A stretch of 64,000 nt of DNA from Clostridium disporicum (GCF_001405015.1 NZ_CYZX01000014.1:31257-95256), one strand, 5' to 3'. Counted from the stretch's first letter, positions 1 to 9,245 are shown. Numbers and translations are program-made. Notes: generated by a model from the sequence alone, not told the origin.

Positions 1-325
1 TACCACCATAAGGCATAACAGCTCTTTTTAATGGAGCGTCAGTTTGAACACCAACTATTTTTTCGAAAGCTTGATCTATATAACCAGCTTTATATTCATT
101 TATTCCTGATATAGTTTCAGTATCTAAATCTAAAACTCCACCATTTTCTCTTTCTTTTTTGAAAAGTTCACTAACTTCTGCCCAAAGTTTTTTAGTGGCT
201 TCAGTTGCACCAGCTAAGAAACTGTCATCTCCTTCGTAAGCAGTGTAGTTAGTTTGGATAAAGTTTCTTACGTCAACGCTTTTTTGCCATTGGCCTTTAT
301 TAAAGCCTGTCCATTCTTGTCTCAT
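1..325 (-). CDS. pflB: Pyruvate formate-lyase, N-terminal part (runs off the window)
   Basis: This is the first 108 codons of a glycyl-radical pyruvate formate-lyase, which splits pyruvate with CoA into acetyl-CoA and formate in anaerobic fermentation. The translation begins MRQEWTGFNKGQWQ and continues through DVRNFIQTNYTAYEGDDSFL and KRAVMPYGG, all typical of the PflB amino terminus. The ATG at 325-323 is preceded by a good GGAGGT ribosome binding site on the minus strand. The active-site cysteines and the glycine-radical region lie outside the window, so catalytic completeness cannot be judged. Confidence in the family is high from the conserved N-terminal block. Confidence 0.93.
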   Translation of the reverse strand, partial: MRQEWTGFNKGQWQKSVDVRNFIQTNYTAYEGDDSFLAGATEATKKLWAEVSELFKKERENGGVLDLDTETISGINEYKAGYIDQAFEKIVGVQTDAPLKRAVMPYGG

Positions 326-350
326 TGCTTATACCTCCGATTTTTCTATA

Positions 351-380
351 TATAAATTTAGTTTGTTAAAACGATGTCAA
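351..380 (-). promoter_or_regulatory. Possible pflB promoter
   Basis: On the minus strand a TTGACA hexamer (380-375) is followed after 18 bp by TTTATA (356-351), about 26 bp before the pflB start codon. The -35 is perfect and the -10 is weak, so this is a tentative call. Confidence 0.35.
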
Positions 381-502
381 TAATAATTCTTAATTAATAG
401 TAAATTCATATATGATTCTATCATCAAATAAAGAATGTTTCAATAGGAAATTAAATTATAAATATATTTACAATATCGGAAATATTCTGAATATTCAGCT
501 TT

Positions 503-520
503 ATGTTAAAAATATAACAA
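503..520. promoter_or_regulatory. Rex-like redox operator upstream of pflB
   Basis: The 18-bp sequence ATGTTAA-N4-ATAACAA matches 12 of the 14 fixed positions of the Rex box TTGTTAA-N4-TTAACAA. Rex represses fermentation genes in many Firmicutes when NAD+ is high, so a site upstream of pflB makes sense. It lies about 125-180 bp upstream of the suggested pflB promoter and about 157 bp before the pseudogene start at 677. The rest of the 326-676 gap is AT-rich and shows nothing else I recognise. Confidence 0.35.
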
Positions 521-676
521 TATTTTCTAAAGTACATTTATGCTGTAAGTAAAATTTGAGGAATTTAAAATTAAATATATTAGTAGTATTTTTTGAGCAT
601 TTTAATCATTACAATATAGAATTTATTCTAGTATTATGATATTAAGCAAAAATATTTTAAGGAGTAGGTGAAGATA

Positions 677-1579
677 ATGAAAATAGAAAACAAAATATTA
701 AAATTATCCGTTTTAGGTGCATTATTCTTTGCACTATTTGGTATTGCATGGGGATGAGCGATAGATTCTGAAATGATTATATTCGATGGATTATATTCAT
801 TTATCAGTTTGTTATTATCTATGTTATCCTTATTTATAAGTAATTTTATGTCTAAAAATGATGTAGAGAAGTTTCCTTTTGGAAAACATATTTTAGAACC
901 ATTAGTTATTTCAATTAAATCTTTAGTTATACTTATAATGTGTTTATATACTCTTATAGATGCAGTAAAGATAATGTTTAATGGAGGCAACAACATAGAA
1001 TTTGGACTAGCTATAGTTTATTCCATTATTTCGGTTGTTGGTTGTGGCATAATCACTTTATATATGAAGAAGAAAGAGAAAAAGTTATCTTCTGAATTAA
1101 TAAAAGCTGAGAGTAATCAATGGTTTATGGATACAGCTTTAAGTGCAGCAGTATTAATTGGGTTTTTAGTTGCAATAGTTTTATCTAAAACTACCTTAAG
1201 TTTCTTAAATCCATATATAGATCCAACTATGACTTTAATAGTATCAATAATTTTCTTAAGATTACCTATAAAGACTTTTATAGAAAGTTTTAAAGAGATT
1301 ATATCTGTTAAGGCTGATGATGAAATTAATGATGATATATATGTACTAGTAAAAGAAATTGAGGAAGAGTATAAATTTGAAGAATCAATTGCTAGAGTTT
1401 CTAAAATAGGTAGAGAACTTAGAATAGAAATAGATTTTGTCTATAATCAAAATAGTAAGTTAAAGACCTTAGACCAAATGGACAGTGTAAGAGAAGAAAT
1501 AAATGATGCTATAAAGCATATAAAATATAATAAATGGTTAAATGTCTCATTTACCGGAAATAAAAAATGGATAGTTTAA
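677..1579 (+). pseudogene. Cation diffusion facilitator transporter with an in-frame TGA
   Basis: The frame starts at ATG 677 behind a good AAGGAG site and would encode a 300-residue cation efflux (CDF) membrane protein. Codon 27 (755-757) is TGA, inside the first membrane helix (FFALFGIAWG-stop-AIDSEMIIFDGLYSF). After it the frame is open and well conserved: FDGLYSFISLLLSMLSL in helix 2, MDTALSAAVLIGF in helix 5, and a cytoplasmic C-terminal domain. The next ATG, at 773, has no ribosome binding site and would drop helix 1. A single TTA to TGA change would explain it. The choices are a pseudogene, read-through, or a sequencing error. Selenocysteine is unlikely because this hydrophobic position has no redox role. 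Confidence 0.8.
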
Positions 1580-1582
1580 AAA

Positions 1583-1606
1583 AGTCAGCGAGAGCTGGCT
1601 TTTTTT
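1583..1606 (+). terminator. Rho-independent terminator after the cation efflux gene
   Basis: AGTCAGC and GCTGGCT pair around a GAGA loop (one G-T pair), and a run of T follows directly. Confidence 0.85.
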
Positions 1607-1879
1607 GTATGTGTAAAAAATAGTTAAGTAGTATAAAAAAATTAGGGAACTTTTTTATAAATAAATAGTTTAATAAGTGAAGCTCCAAATTTTAACTTTG
1701 ATAGTTGAACTTATAAATTTGATGATAGGAGTAGACATTTGGTATAAATGAAAATAAATTGTAACCAAATTGTAATAAAATTTTAAGGTTATTTAAATGG
1801 TATATAATAACAAATAGTGATATTATAAGATAAAAAGTAAAAAATATAATATTAAATATAACAAATTATGGAGGAATTT

Positions 1880-4363
1880 ATGGGTGGTAAATTAAAAAGA
1901 TTATTCTCTATGGCTATGTCTCTTACTTTGATGGTATCAGCAGTTGGATGTTCTGATGGTGGTACTAAAAAGTCAGAGATGGGAAGGTATGTTGAAGAGA
2001 GATATGAATCTCCAACAGATTCATATATTCAAAACATGACTAAACTAGATGACGGTAGAATTGCAATGGTAGGCCAAACTTATGATACTGAAGTAAGATT
2101 ATCCAGTTTTATTTCAGAGGATGGTGGACAAACTTGGAGTGAAACTATTATAGATTTACCAAAACAAGATGGTATGGAAACTTCAATTATGAATTCTACT
2201 GTATTAAGTGACGGAAGAATACTTATAGGATATTACTTTATGGAACCATGGGTAGAACCAGAAGTTGATGAAAATGGTAATATTGCTGAAGATGAAAGTA
2301 CAGAAATACTAGATAAAGAAGAATGGAAAGAACCAGAATATAAATATGCTATAGTAAATCAAGATGGAACTTTTCAAGAAATAGAAATAGAACAAGAAGA
2401 AGCAGAAGATGGAATGTGGTATGGACAACCACAATTTAAAGCAGCTTCAAATGGAGATATATTCTATTCAACTGGTAAGGGTGATTCAGTAGTTCAATTA
2501 GATGGAACTACTTTTGAAGTAAAAAATGAGTATTTCTTTGAAGATTATTTTAATGATTATTCAATAGTAGGAGATTCGCTTATTATATATGGATTTTCAA
2601 CTATAGTAGAATTTGATATTAATACTGGAGATGAAAAGGGTAACTTAGAGGAGTTAGAAAAAGAAGTTTTAGGAGATACAGTTCAGTATTATCCAACATT
2701 TATAAACTCAGGAAGTAAAACTAAATTATATTACTATACTACATTAGGTTTATATGAATATGATTTATCAGAAAAGAAGACTAAACAACTTATAGATGGA
2801 GCATTAAGTTCTTTTGGTGATACAGAAATGTATTTAATGTCTTTTGTTGAAAAGGATAATAATGAATTTTTAACTGTATTTAATGATTGGAGCAATGGAG
2901 GAACAGCTATTATTAATTTTGCATATGATGCCAATATTCCATCTGTTCCTGATAAACAATTAAGAGTATATTCATTGTTAGAAAATGATCAAGTGAGACA
3001 AGCTGTTTCTTCTTATGCAAAAGCGAATCCAGATACTTATGTTAAATATGAAATTGGTATGTCTTGGGGAGAAGAAGGAATTACTGAATCAGATGCACTT
3101 AAAACTTTAAATACTGAAATTGCGGCTGGAAATGGTCCAGATGTTATATTACTAGATGGGCTACCAGTAGAGTCTTATATAGAAAAAGGGCTTTTAGAAG
3201 ATATAAGCGATGTTATATCAGAATATACAAATCAAGATTTATTATTTAAAAACATAGCGGATGCGTATACTGTTGATGGAAAGATATATCAATTCCCAAC
3301 TAAAGTTAAATTCCCAATGTTAGTTGGAAACAAAGATGTTATAGAATCAGTTTCAGATTTAGATTCATTTGTAGAATTAGCTAAAAAGTTAGGAAAAGAA
3401 AATCCTGATAAGAGAATATTTAATGATTACTATTCTCCTAAGACTTTAGTTTATTCATTATATTATTTATATGGAAATGATTGGTTAAATAGCGATAAAA
3501 CTATAAATGTTGATGCATTAAATAATTTCTTTGAAAAATCTAAGGAATTATATACTGTTGTTGATGAAAATATGAAGAGATATTATGAAAAGATGGAAGC
3601 GATATGGAATGATAAATTCCAAGGTGAACAAATTCCTGATAAAGAGGAAATTATTGAAGATGAAGACTTTGAAGAAGGCGATGGAGAAGATTTTGTAGAC
3701 CCTAACGAAGGAATTTGGAGCGTATACGAAATTAATAATTACTTAATGCCTTCGGTTTATGCAGATTCATTATTAATGGATGGAAATAATGCTGGTTCAT
3801 TAATTTATGGTGGATTAGATTCATCATGGGGATATCAATCTTTAATTACTGCATTAATAAATAATAAAGATTTAGATTATAAGATGTTAACAAGAGGCGG
3901 TGAAAAAGTATTTATGCCTATTGATCTTTTAGGAGTAAATTCTAAAGCTAAAAATAAAGAGGAAGCAAAAGAATTTATTAAAGAATTATTTAATGAAAAA
4001 TCTCAAACAAGATATTATGGACAAGGAATAACAGTAAATAAGGAAAGTTTGAAAAAAGAATTTGCAATAGACGAAGAGTGGCAACCAGAATTTGATGAGG
4101 AAACTCAACATTACTTTGGTGGAACAATGGGATGGCAAGATGAAGATGGAACTATGCATGAAGTCAAACAATACCTGCCAAATGAAGAAGATATTAATAG
4201 ATTAATAGGTGAAATAGAAAGTTTAAATGTAGCTGGAACAGTTAATAGAGTGTTATTGACTGAAGTAGCTAAACAATTTGAAGCATATGCTTTAGGAAAT
4301 AGTAGTTTAGATGATGCTATTAATACAATAGTAGATAATTTAGATTTATATTTGGCGGAGTAA
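1880..4363 (+). CDS. Solute-binding lipoprotein with N-terminal beta-propeller-like domain
   Basis: This 827-residue lipoprotein has a signal peptide ending in a lipobox (SAVGC, Cys at about 24), so it should be anchored outside the membrane. Residues about 30-350 look like a beta-propeller and contain an Asp-box, SEDGGQTW, as in sialidase repeats. Residues about 362-827 are a family 1 extracellular solute-binding domain (GNGPDVILLDG, then NNAGSLIYGG and a typical C-terminal half). A GGAGG site at 1870-1874 points to ATG 1880; an upstream in-frame ATG at 1868 lies before that site. Usual sugar-binding proteins are about 420 residues, so this is nearly double. It heads an operon with two permeases, an adaptor and a membrane protein. 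The substrate is unknown; a carbohydrate is likely. Confidence 0.85.
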   Translation: MGGKLKRLFSMAMSLTLMVSAVGCSDGGTKKSEMGRYVEERYESPTDSYIQNMTKLDDGRIAMVGQTYDTEVRLSSFISEDGGQTWSETIIDLPKQDGMETSIMNSTVLSDGRILIGYYFMEPWVEPEVDENGNIAEDESTEILDKEEWKEPEYKYAIVNQDGTFQEIEIEQEEAEDGMWYGQPQFKAASNGDIFYSTGKGDSVVQLDGTTFEVKNEYFFEDYFNDYSIVGDSLIIYGFSTIVEFDINTGDEKGNLEELEKEVLGDTVQYYPTFINSGSKTKLYYYTTLGLYEYDLSEKKTKQLIDGALSSFGDTEMYLMSFVEKDNNEFLTVFNDWSNGGTAIINFAYDANIPSVPDKQLRVYSLLENDQVRQAVSSYAKANPDTYVKYEIGMSWGEEGITESDALKTLNTEIAAGNGPDVILLDGLPVESYIEKGLLEDISDVISEYTNQDLLFKNIADAYTVDGKIYQFPTKVKFPMLVGNKDVIESVSDLDSFVELAKKLGKENPDKRIFNDYYSPKTLVYSLYYLYGNDWLNSDKTINVDALNNFFEKSKELYTVVDENMKRYYEKMEAIWNDKFQGEQIPDKEEIIEDEDFEEGDGEDFVDPNEGIWSVYEINNYLMPSVYADSLLMDGNNAGSLIYGGLDSSWGYQSLITALINNKDLDYKMLTRGGEKVFMPIDLLGVNSKAKNKEEAKEFIKELFNEKSQTRYYGQGITVNKESLKKEFAIDEEWQPEFDEETQHYFGGTMGWQDEDGTMHEVKQYLPNEEDINRLIGEIESLNVAGTVNRVLLTEVAKQFEAYALGNSSLDDAINTIVDNLDLYLAE

Positions 4364-4364
4364 T

Positions 4365-5222
4365 ATGGAAAAGGTAAAAAGAAAGAAAAAGATAAATAAA
4401 GCACCATTATATTTTATTTTACCAAGTCTAATAGGGGTAGCAGTGTTTACACTGCTTCCTTTCTTAGATGTGTTTATTAGATCTTTTCAAAGTGCAATTT
4501 CAAGAGAATTTTCAGGGTTAGAAAATTATTATGATATATTTTCAAATGCGGCTTTTAAATTAGCATCGCAAAATACAATAAAGTTTGTGCTAGTATGTAT
4601 ACCATTATTGCTAGCAATATCTTTAGCCATAGCAGTATTCTTAAATAGATTTGTACAAGCTTCTCAAATTTTAAGAACTGCTTTTTTAATACCTATGGCT
4701 GTACCAATAGCATCTGTAGTACTTATATGGAATATAGTTTTCCATGAACAAGGAGTATTAAGTGGAGTATTAAATAATTTTAATATTGTAGGGCAAGATT
4801 GGATGAATACTGGATATGCTTTTTGGGTACTCGTATTTAGTTATATATGGAAAAATCTTGGATATACAATAATACTATGGTTAGCAGGTTTAAATGCTAT
4901 ATCAAAAGAGATTTATGAATCAGCTAAAGTTGATGGAGCAGGAGAATTAAAATGTTTCACTAAAATAACATTACCTTGCTTAAAACCTACATTATATACA
5001 ATAGCTGTTTTATCTTTACTTAACTCTTTTAAAGTATTTAGAGAGGCTTATTTAGTAGCTGGAGATTATCCAGATAAGAGTATGTATTTATTACAACATT
5101 TATTTAATAACTGGTTTAGAGAGATGTCATTTGGAAAGATGGCTGCAGCCTCTGTAGTAATGGCAGTAATAATCTTTGGATTAATTATGCTTTTACAGAG
5201 GGCATGGGAAAATCAAGATTAG
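4365..5222 (+). CDS. Sugar-type ABC transporter permease (MalF/UgpA family)
   Basis: This 285-residue inner-membrane permease has about six helices. It contains the EAA loop that docks the ATPase (EIYESAKVDGAGELKCFTKI, then TLPCLKP, residues about 184-210). It starts 1 bp after the solute-binding gene, with a GGCGGAG site inside that gene's 3' end, so the two are translationally coupled. With the next gene it should form the channel of a carbohydrate importer. No ATPase gene lies in the operon; such Firmicutes importers often use one shared MsmX/MsmK-type ATPase coded elsewhere. Confidence 0.9.
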   Translation: MEKVKRKKKINKAPLYFILPSLIGVAVFTLLPFLDVFIRSFQSAISREFSGLENYYDIFSNAAFKLASQNTIKFVLVCIPLLLAISLAIAVFLNRFVQASQILRTAFLIPMAVPIASVVLIWNIVFHEQGVLSGVLNNFNIVGQDWMNTGYAFWVLVFSYIWKNLGYTIILWLAGLNAISKEIYESAKVDGAGELKCFTKITLPCLKPTLYTIAVLSLLNSFKVFREAYLVAGDYPDKSMYLLQHLFNNWFREMSFGKMAAASVVMAVIIFGLIMLLQRAWENQD

Positions 5223-5238
5223 AGAGGAGATTGCTAAA

Positions 5239-6078
5239 ATGAAAAGAAAAATTATATTTCTTATATTAGTTATATTATCTTTATTTATGTGTTTTCCAGT
5301 TATCTTTTTAATAGCAGGGTCTTTCATGGGGAAAGCAGAGTTAACAGGACACCTTGCTCCAGTGCTGGGCAAGGGAAAAGACTTTGTTAGTTGGGGGTTA
5401 TTACCGAAATATCCAACTATAAGGTCTTATGTTGAGCTATTATTAGATACACCACAATTTTTCGTGATGTTCTGGAATTCAGTAAAGATAGTGTTTTTAT
5501 CAATTGCTGGACAACTTATTGTAGGAATAGCGGCAGCTTGGGGATTTGCAAGATACAACTTTAGATTTAAGAAAATATTATTTACTTTATACATAGTAGT
5601 AATGTTAATGCCATTTCAAGTTACTATGCTATCAAGTTACTTAGTTTTAGATTCTTTTAAATTATTAGATACACACTGGAGTATTATATTACCTGCTATT
5701 TTTTCAACGTTCTCAGTTTTTATAATGTATAGATTTTTCTGTAATATACCTGAGGCTATTATTGAGTCAGCGAGAATAGATGGGGCAAGTGAATTAAAGA
5801 TATTTTTTAAAATAGGAATTCCGTTAGGTATGCCAGGAATAATGTCGGCAGTAATCTTACAGTTCTTAGAGCTTTGGAATTTAATAGAACAACCATTAAC
5901 ATTCTTAAAAGATAAGAGTTTATGGCCGTTATCAATTTATCTGCCTAATATAACATTAGAAAATGCAGATATAGCATTTACGGCATCAGCTGTTACATTA
6001 ATAGCAGCTATAATAGTATTCTTTGCAGGTCAAAGTTATTTAGAGCAAGGTATTGCAGCATCAGCAGTAAAGGAATGA
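5239..6078 (+). CDS. Sugar-type ABC transporter permease (MalG/UgpE family)
   Basis: This 279-residue partner permease has about six membrane helices and the EAA motif EAIIESARIDGASELKIFFKI at about 173-193, followed by GIPLGMPG. It starts 16 bp after its partner with a GAGGAG site. The pair resembles MalF/MalG-type heterodimers that import sugars or glycan fragments captured by the lipoprotein coded upstream. Confidence 0.9.
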   Translation: MKRKIIFLILVILSLFMCFPVIFLIAGSFMGKAELTGHLAPVLGKGKDFVSWGLLPKYPTIRSYVELLLDTPQFFVMFWNSVKIVFLSIAGQLIVGIAAAWGFARYNFRFKKILFTLYIVVMLMPFQVTMLSSYLVLDSFKLLDTHWSIILPAIFSTFSVFIMYRFFCNIPEAIIESARIDGASELKIFFKIGIPLGMPGIMSAVILQFLELWNLIEQPLTFLKDKSLWPLSIYLPNITLENADIAFTASAVTLIAAIIVFFAGQSYLEQGIAASAVKE

Positions 6079-6084
6079 TGAGTT

Positions 6085-7419
6085 ATGAGTATGAAACAAA
6101 AAATAAAGAAGATTATAAATTTCGAATATGTTAAAAAAGGAAAAGATACGCTACAGAAGAAAGCAGTTAAGTACTTAGGTGCATTTTTATTAATTATGAT
6201 AGGATGTACTATGTTATCAAGATTTGCAGATTCTTTAACAATTCCTGTTATCAAAACAGAAAAGCCAAAGGTAAAAACAATGGTTGATGAAGTTAAGGCT
6301 TCTGGAAGAGTAGTTAAAAATAGAGAAGAAAAAATATCTACAATTGAAGGATTAAAAATAGAATATGTAAATGTAAGTGTTGGAGCGTTAATTAAAGCAG
6401 GTGATGTTTTAGTTGAATTGGATACTGAAGATTTACAAAAAAAGATAGATGATATAAACGAAAATATTTCTAGAGATGAAAAAACTTTAGCTAGAGCTAA
6501 GGAAGATTACAATAGAGCTATAGCTTCTAAAAATAGTAATGTAGCAAAGGCTTTAGAAGAGATGAATAAAGCAAAGAAAGAATTAGATGAATACAGACAA
6601 CTTCCAGAGGCATCAGGAGATGGAGTTAATGAAGAAGAACCAGTAAAAGATCCTGCAGTAGAAGAGAGTTTAAAGGCTGATTATGAAAGCAAGAAGGCAA
6701 TGTATTCATCAGCAGTAGAAGATGCTAATGATACATTAGATTTAGATCGTAACCTACAAGATGTTAAGGATTCATTAAAATTAGATGATTATTACGCAGA
6801 ATTAGAAAAAATACAACCACTACTAGATGCTAATGGAAAAGTAACATCTCCAAAAGAAGGAATTGTTACAAGTGTATTTGCTCAAAATGGTGGAGTTACA
6901 TCTGATGCTATAATCTCAATAGCAGATAAAGAAAGTGGATATAAGTTTGTTGGACAAATCGAATCTAGCAAGAGAACTTTAGTAAAACAAGGACAAACTG
7001 TAGCTCTTAAATTAAATAGTGGAAATTATGTTGAAAATCTAACAATAGAAGCAATTTCAAAGAGTGAGGAAAGTCCAGATTATTTAAATGTAACAGTTGT
7101 TTTACCGGCAGGTACAGGTGAAATAGATGATATGGGAGAAATAATCATTTCAAGTCAATCTAAAAAGTACTCTACATGTGTTCCTTTAGCAGCATTAAGA
7201 CAAGGAGATAATAATAGTTATTATGTCTTAGCTGTAAGTGAAAAAGAAACAGTACTTGGTACTGAAAAGATAGCAAAAAAGTATGAAGTTCAAATTGAAA
7301 AGAAAGATAACGAATTTGCAGCTTTAAAAGAAGGTACATTCTCAAGAGGAGAACAAGTAATAATAAGTAGTAATAAAACTGTTGAAGATGGCGATAGAGT
7401 TCGCCTGGAGACTGAATGA
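6085..7419 (+). CDS. MacA/HlyD-like membrane fusion (adaptor) protein
   Basis: This 444-residue protein has one N-terminal membrane anchor (about 28-46). A barrel-sandwich half follows (VKNREEKISTIEGLKIEYVN, then GALIKAGDVLVELD), then a long charged coiled-coil hairpin at about 115-230, the second barrel-sandwich half (SPKEGIVTSVFAQNGG) and beta-barrel domains. This is the architecture of MacA/HlyD adaptors. In Gram-positives such proteins normally partner an ABC or FtsX-type exporter, yet here the gene sits 6 bp after an importer permease and overlaps a MacB-domain-like protein. Its role in this operon is unclear; it may bridge or gate the extracellular parts. Confidence 0.82.
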   Translation: MSMKQKIKKIINFEYVKKGKDTLQKKAVKYLGAFLLIMIGCTMLSRFADSLTIPVIKTEKPKVKTMVDEVKASGRVVKNREEKISTIEGLKIEYVNVSVGALIKAGDVLVELDTEDLQKKIDDINENISRDEKTLARAKEDYNRAIASKNSNVAKALEEMNKAKKELDEYRQLPEASGDGVNEEEPVKDPAVEESLKADYESKKAMYSSAVEDANDTLDLDRNLQDVKDSLKLDDYYAELEKIQPLLDANGKVTSPKEGIVTSVFAQNGGVTSDAIISIADKESGYKFVGQIESSKRTLVKQGQTVALKLNSGNYVENLTIEAISKSEESPDYLNVTVVLPAGTGEIDDMGEIIISSQSKKYSTCVPLAALRQGDNNSYYVLAVSEKETVLGTEKIAKKYEVQIEKKDNEFAALKEGTFSRGEQVIISSNKTVEDGDRVRLETE

Positions 7420-8636
7420 TAAGGCAAGTAAAGCATATAATTAAGGTAATCCTTATTTTTGCTTTAGTTATGTGCTGGGGAATTACTTTAGGATATGCAA
7501 ATAATATTGAAAGAGATAATGATACAATAAACTTTTATTTTGAAAATGGAAATATTAATGCAGATATAGTAAAAAATATTGAAGAAAGTAAAAGTGATAT
7601 ATCTGTAGTTGGTTGGACTGAAAAATCATTACAATCAGCTACTAATACAGACTTGAATAGAACTGCAAGTGATCTTAAGGTATTAGCTATAAGGGGAAAC
7701 TCGTCCTTATTATTTGATGGAGCACTATTATTTCAAGATGATAAAGATGGTTGTTTAATAGATACCGAAACATCTTATAAACTTTTTGGAAGTACACATT
7801 CTATTGGTAAGGAAATAACTTATGGAGAGAGACAATTAATAGTAAGAGGTATTCATGATAGTACAAAATCTAATATTATTGTTCAATTATTGGATGATGA
7901 TAGAGATGTTTTAGATGGGTTAACTATTGATGGAACTGATATGACATTAAATAAAATAGAAGAATTTAAGACGCAGTTTGGAATTCAAGAGATGGCAATA
8001 AGTGGTGGTATATATCATAATTTTGCGAAGGTATTTGCAATGGTATTTCCTATAATAGCTTTAGTTTTAATATTAATTAAAATTATAACACATTTTTTCA
8101 AGGCTAAGAGAAAACCGGTGTTAAAGATAATATATATTTCCATGGCAATAATAAGTATATTTATATTCTTTAAAGTTACAAAATTAAATATCTCTATTCC
8201 ACTGGATATGATTCCTAACAAATGGTCAGATTTTGATTTTTGGAGTAAGATGTGGAAAGAAAATATAGAAAAATTACAATATGTACTTTATATGAAGAAA
8301 TACGGTATAGATATCTATAATATAGAAAATTTAATTATGAGTGTATTATATTCAATTTTAACAATAATATTATTTGTAATAAATTTAAATGTTAATAAGA
8401 TAAAAGATATAAAAGAATTAATATATATAGTATCAGTAAGTGTAATATGCACATTTATAGCAGTTCTTACTATATGGTCAAAGTTTAGTTTCGATGTTAA
8501 TATAGTAATGCTTTGGTTATTATATCCATTATATATCTGTGGAGATTACTTTATGAGAATACATGAAAAATATTTTATATATAAAGAAAGTAAATTAATA
8601 GAAGATATAAGAATAAAGGAAACTGTTACTAATTAA
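7416..8636 (+). CDS. Membrane protein with MacB periplasmic-core-like domain
   Basis: The gene overlaps the adaptor gene by 4 bp (ATGA), so the two are coupled. The 406-residue product has one N-terminal helix (about 10-28), an extracellular domain of about 175 residues, then about five helices. The stretch CLIDTETSYKLFGSTHSIGK, followed by an IVRGI strand, matches the MacB_PCD domain found in MacB/FtsX permeases. The C-terminal helices do not look like a standard FtsX half, and no ATPase is fused or adjacent. I infer that it partners the MacA-like protein. The product may be new or annotated only as hypothetical. Confidence 0.6.
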   Translation: MIRQVKHIIKVILIFALVMCWGITLGYANNIERDNDTINFYFENGNINADIVKNIEESKSDISVVGWTEKSLQSATNTDLNRTASDLKVLAIRGNSSLLFDGALLFQDDKDGCLIDTETSYKLFGSTHSIGKEITYGERQLIVRGIHDSTKSNIIVQLLDDDRDVLDGLTIDGTDMTLNKIEEFKTQFGIQEMAISGGIYHNFAKVFAMVFPIIALVLILIKIITHFFKAKRKPVLKIIYISMAIISIFIFFKVTKLNISIPLDMIPNKWSDFDFWSKMWKENIEKLQYVLYMKKYGIDIYNIENLIMSVLYSILTIILFVINLNVNKIKDIKELIYIVSVSVICTFIAVLTIWSKFSFDVNIVMLWLLYPLYICGDYFMRIHEKYFIYKESKLIEDIRIKETVTN

Positions 8637-8653
8637 ATATATTTATTAAAATG

Positions 8654-8706
8654 CTAATAATGACAAGTAGTAAATTGACCACAGTTCAATCTAACCTTGT
8701 CATTAG
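8654..8706 (+). terminator. Inverted repeat after the five-gene operon
   Basis: AATGACAAG (8659-8667) pairs with CTTGTCATT (8696-8704), and the loop holds a smaller ATTGA/TCAAT hairpin. The U-tract is weak, so termination is likely but not certain. Confidence 0.5.
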
Positions 8707-8852
8707 TTATTTTAGAATTTAAATTCTATAAAGATAACTTTATAAGTATAATTATAAAAATGTATTTTATTATAGAGTTATATTTGAATATATTTTTTTA
8801 CTAAGATAAAATTATATAAAGAATATTTAGTATATAACAAAAGGAGAAAAAG

Positions 8853-9101
8853 ATGAGAGATATAACTAATTCTAAAGGTAAAATATTTAGACATTTTAAG
8901 GGAGACTTATATTTAGTTGAAGACTTTGTGAAACATTCAGAAACTCAAGAAACGATGGTTCTTTATAGAGCTCTTTATGGAGAATGTGGTTTATTTGTAA
9001 GACCTTATGGTATGTTTGTAGAAGAAGTACCCGAAGGTAAGGTAAACCCAACAGGACAAAAATATAGATTTGAAGAATTTAATGTTAAAAGTGTTAAGTA
9101 A
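8853..9101 (+). CDS. DUF1653 family protein
   Basis: This 82-residue soluble protein has the DUF1653 pattern: G-KIFRHFKGDLYLVEDFVKHSE, then VLYRALYGECGLFVRP and MFVEEV. The family is widespread in bacteria, often described as a small beta-barrel fold, and has no agreed function. A good AAGGAG site precedes ATG 8853. It appears to be a single-gene unit between two hairpins. Confidence 0.85.
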   Translation: MRDITNSKGKIFRHFKGDLYLVEDFVKHSETQETMVLYRALYGECGLFVRPYGMFVEEVPEGKVNPTGQKYRFEEFNVKSVK

Positions 9102-9213
9102 AATAAATGTAAATTAGGCTTCTAGTACTTTGTAATTAGGATTAATGAAGAAATAAATACAAATCTAAAAAGATTTGAGTTATGTAAGACTAATGATTTA
9201 ATTTTATAGAAGT

Positions 9214-9245
9214 GGATATATTTTAATAAAAGATATATCCATTAT
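9214..9245 (+). terminator. Hairpin between DUF1653 and DUF368 genes
   Basis: GGATATAT (9214-9221) pairs with ATATATCC (9233-9240) and T-rich sequence follows. It is AU-rich and hence only moderately convincing. Confidence 0.5.

Noticed and set aside
755..757. TGA read as selenocysteine in the cation efflux gene
   Set aside because: The position is in a membrane helix with no catalytic role, and no selenocysteine insertion hairpin was evident just downstream. A mutation or error is simpler.
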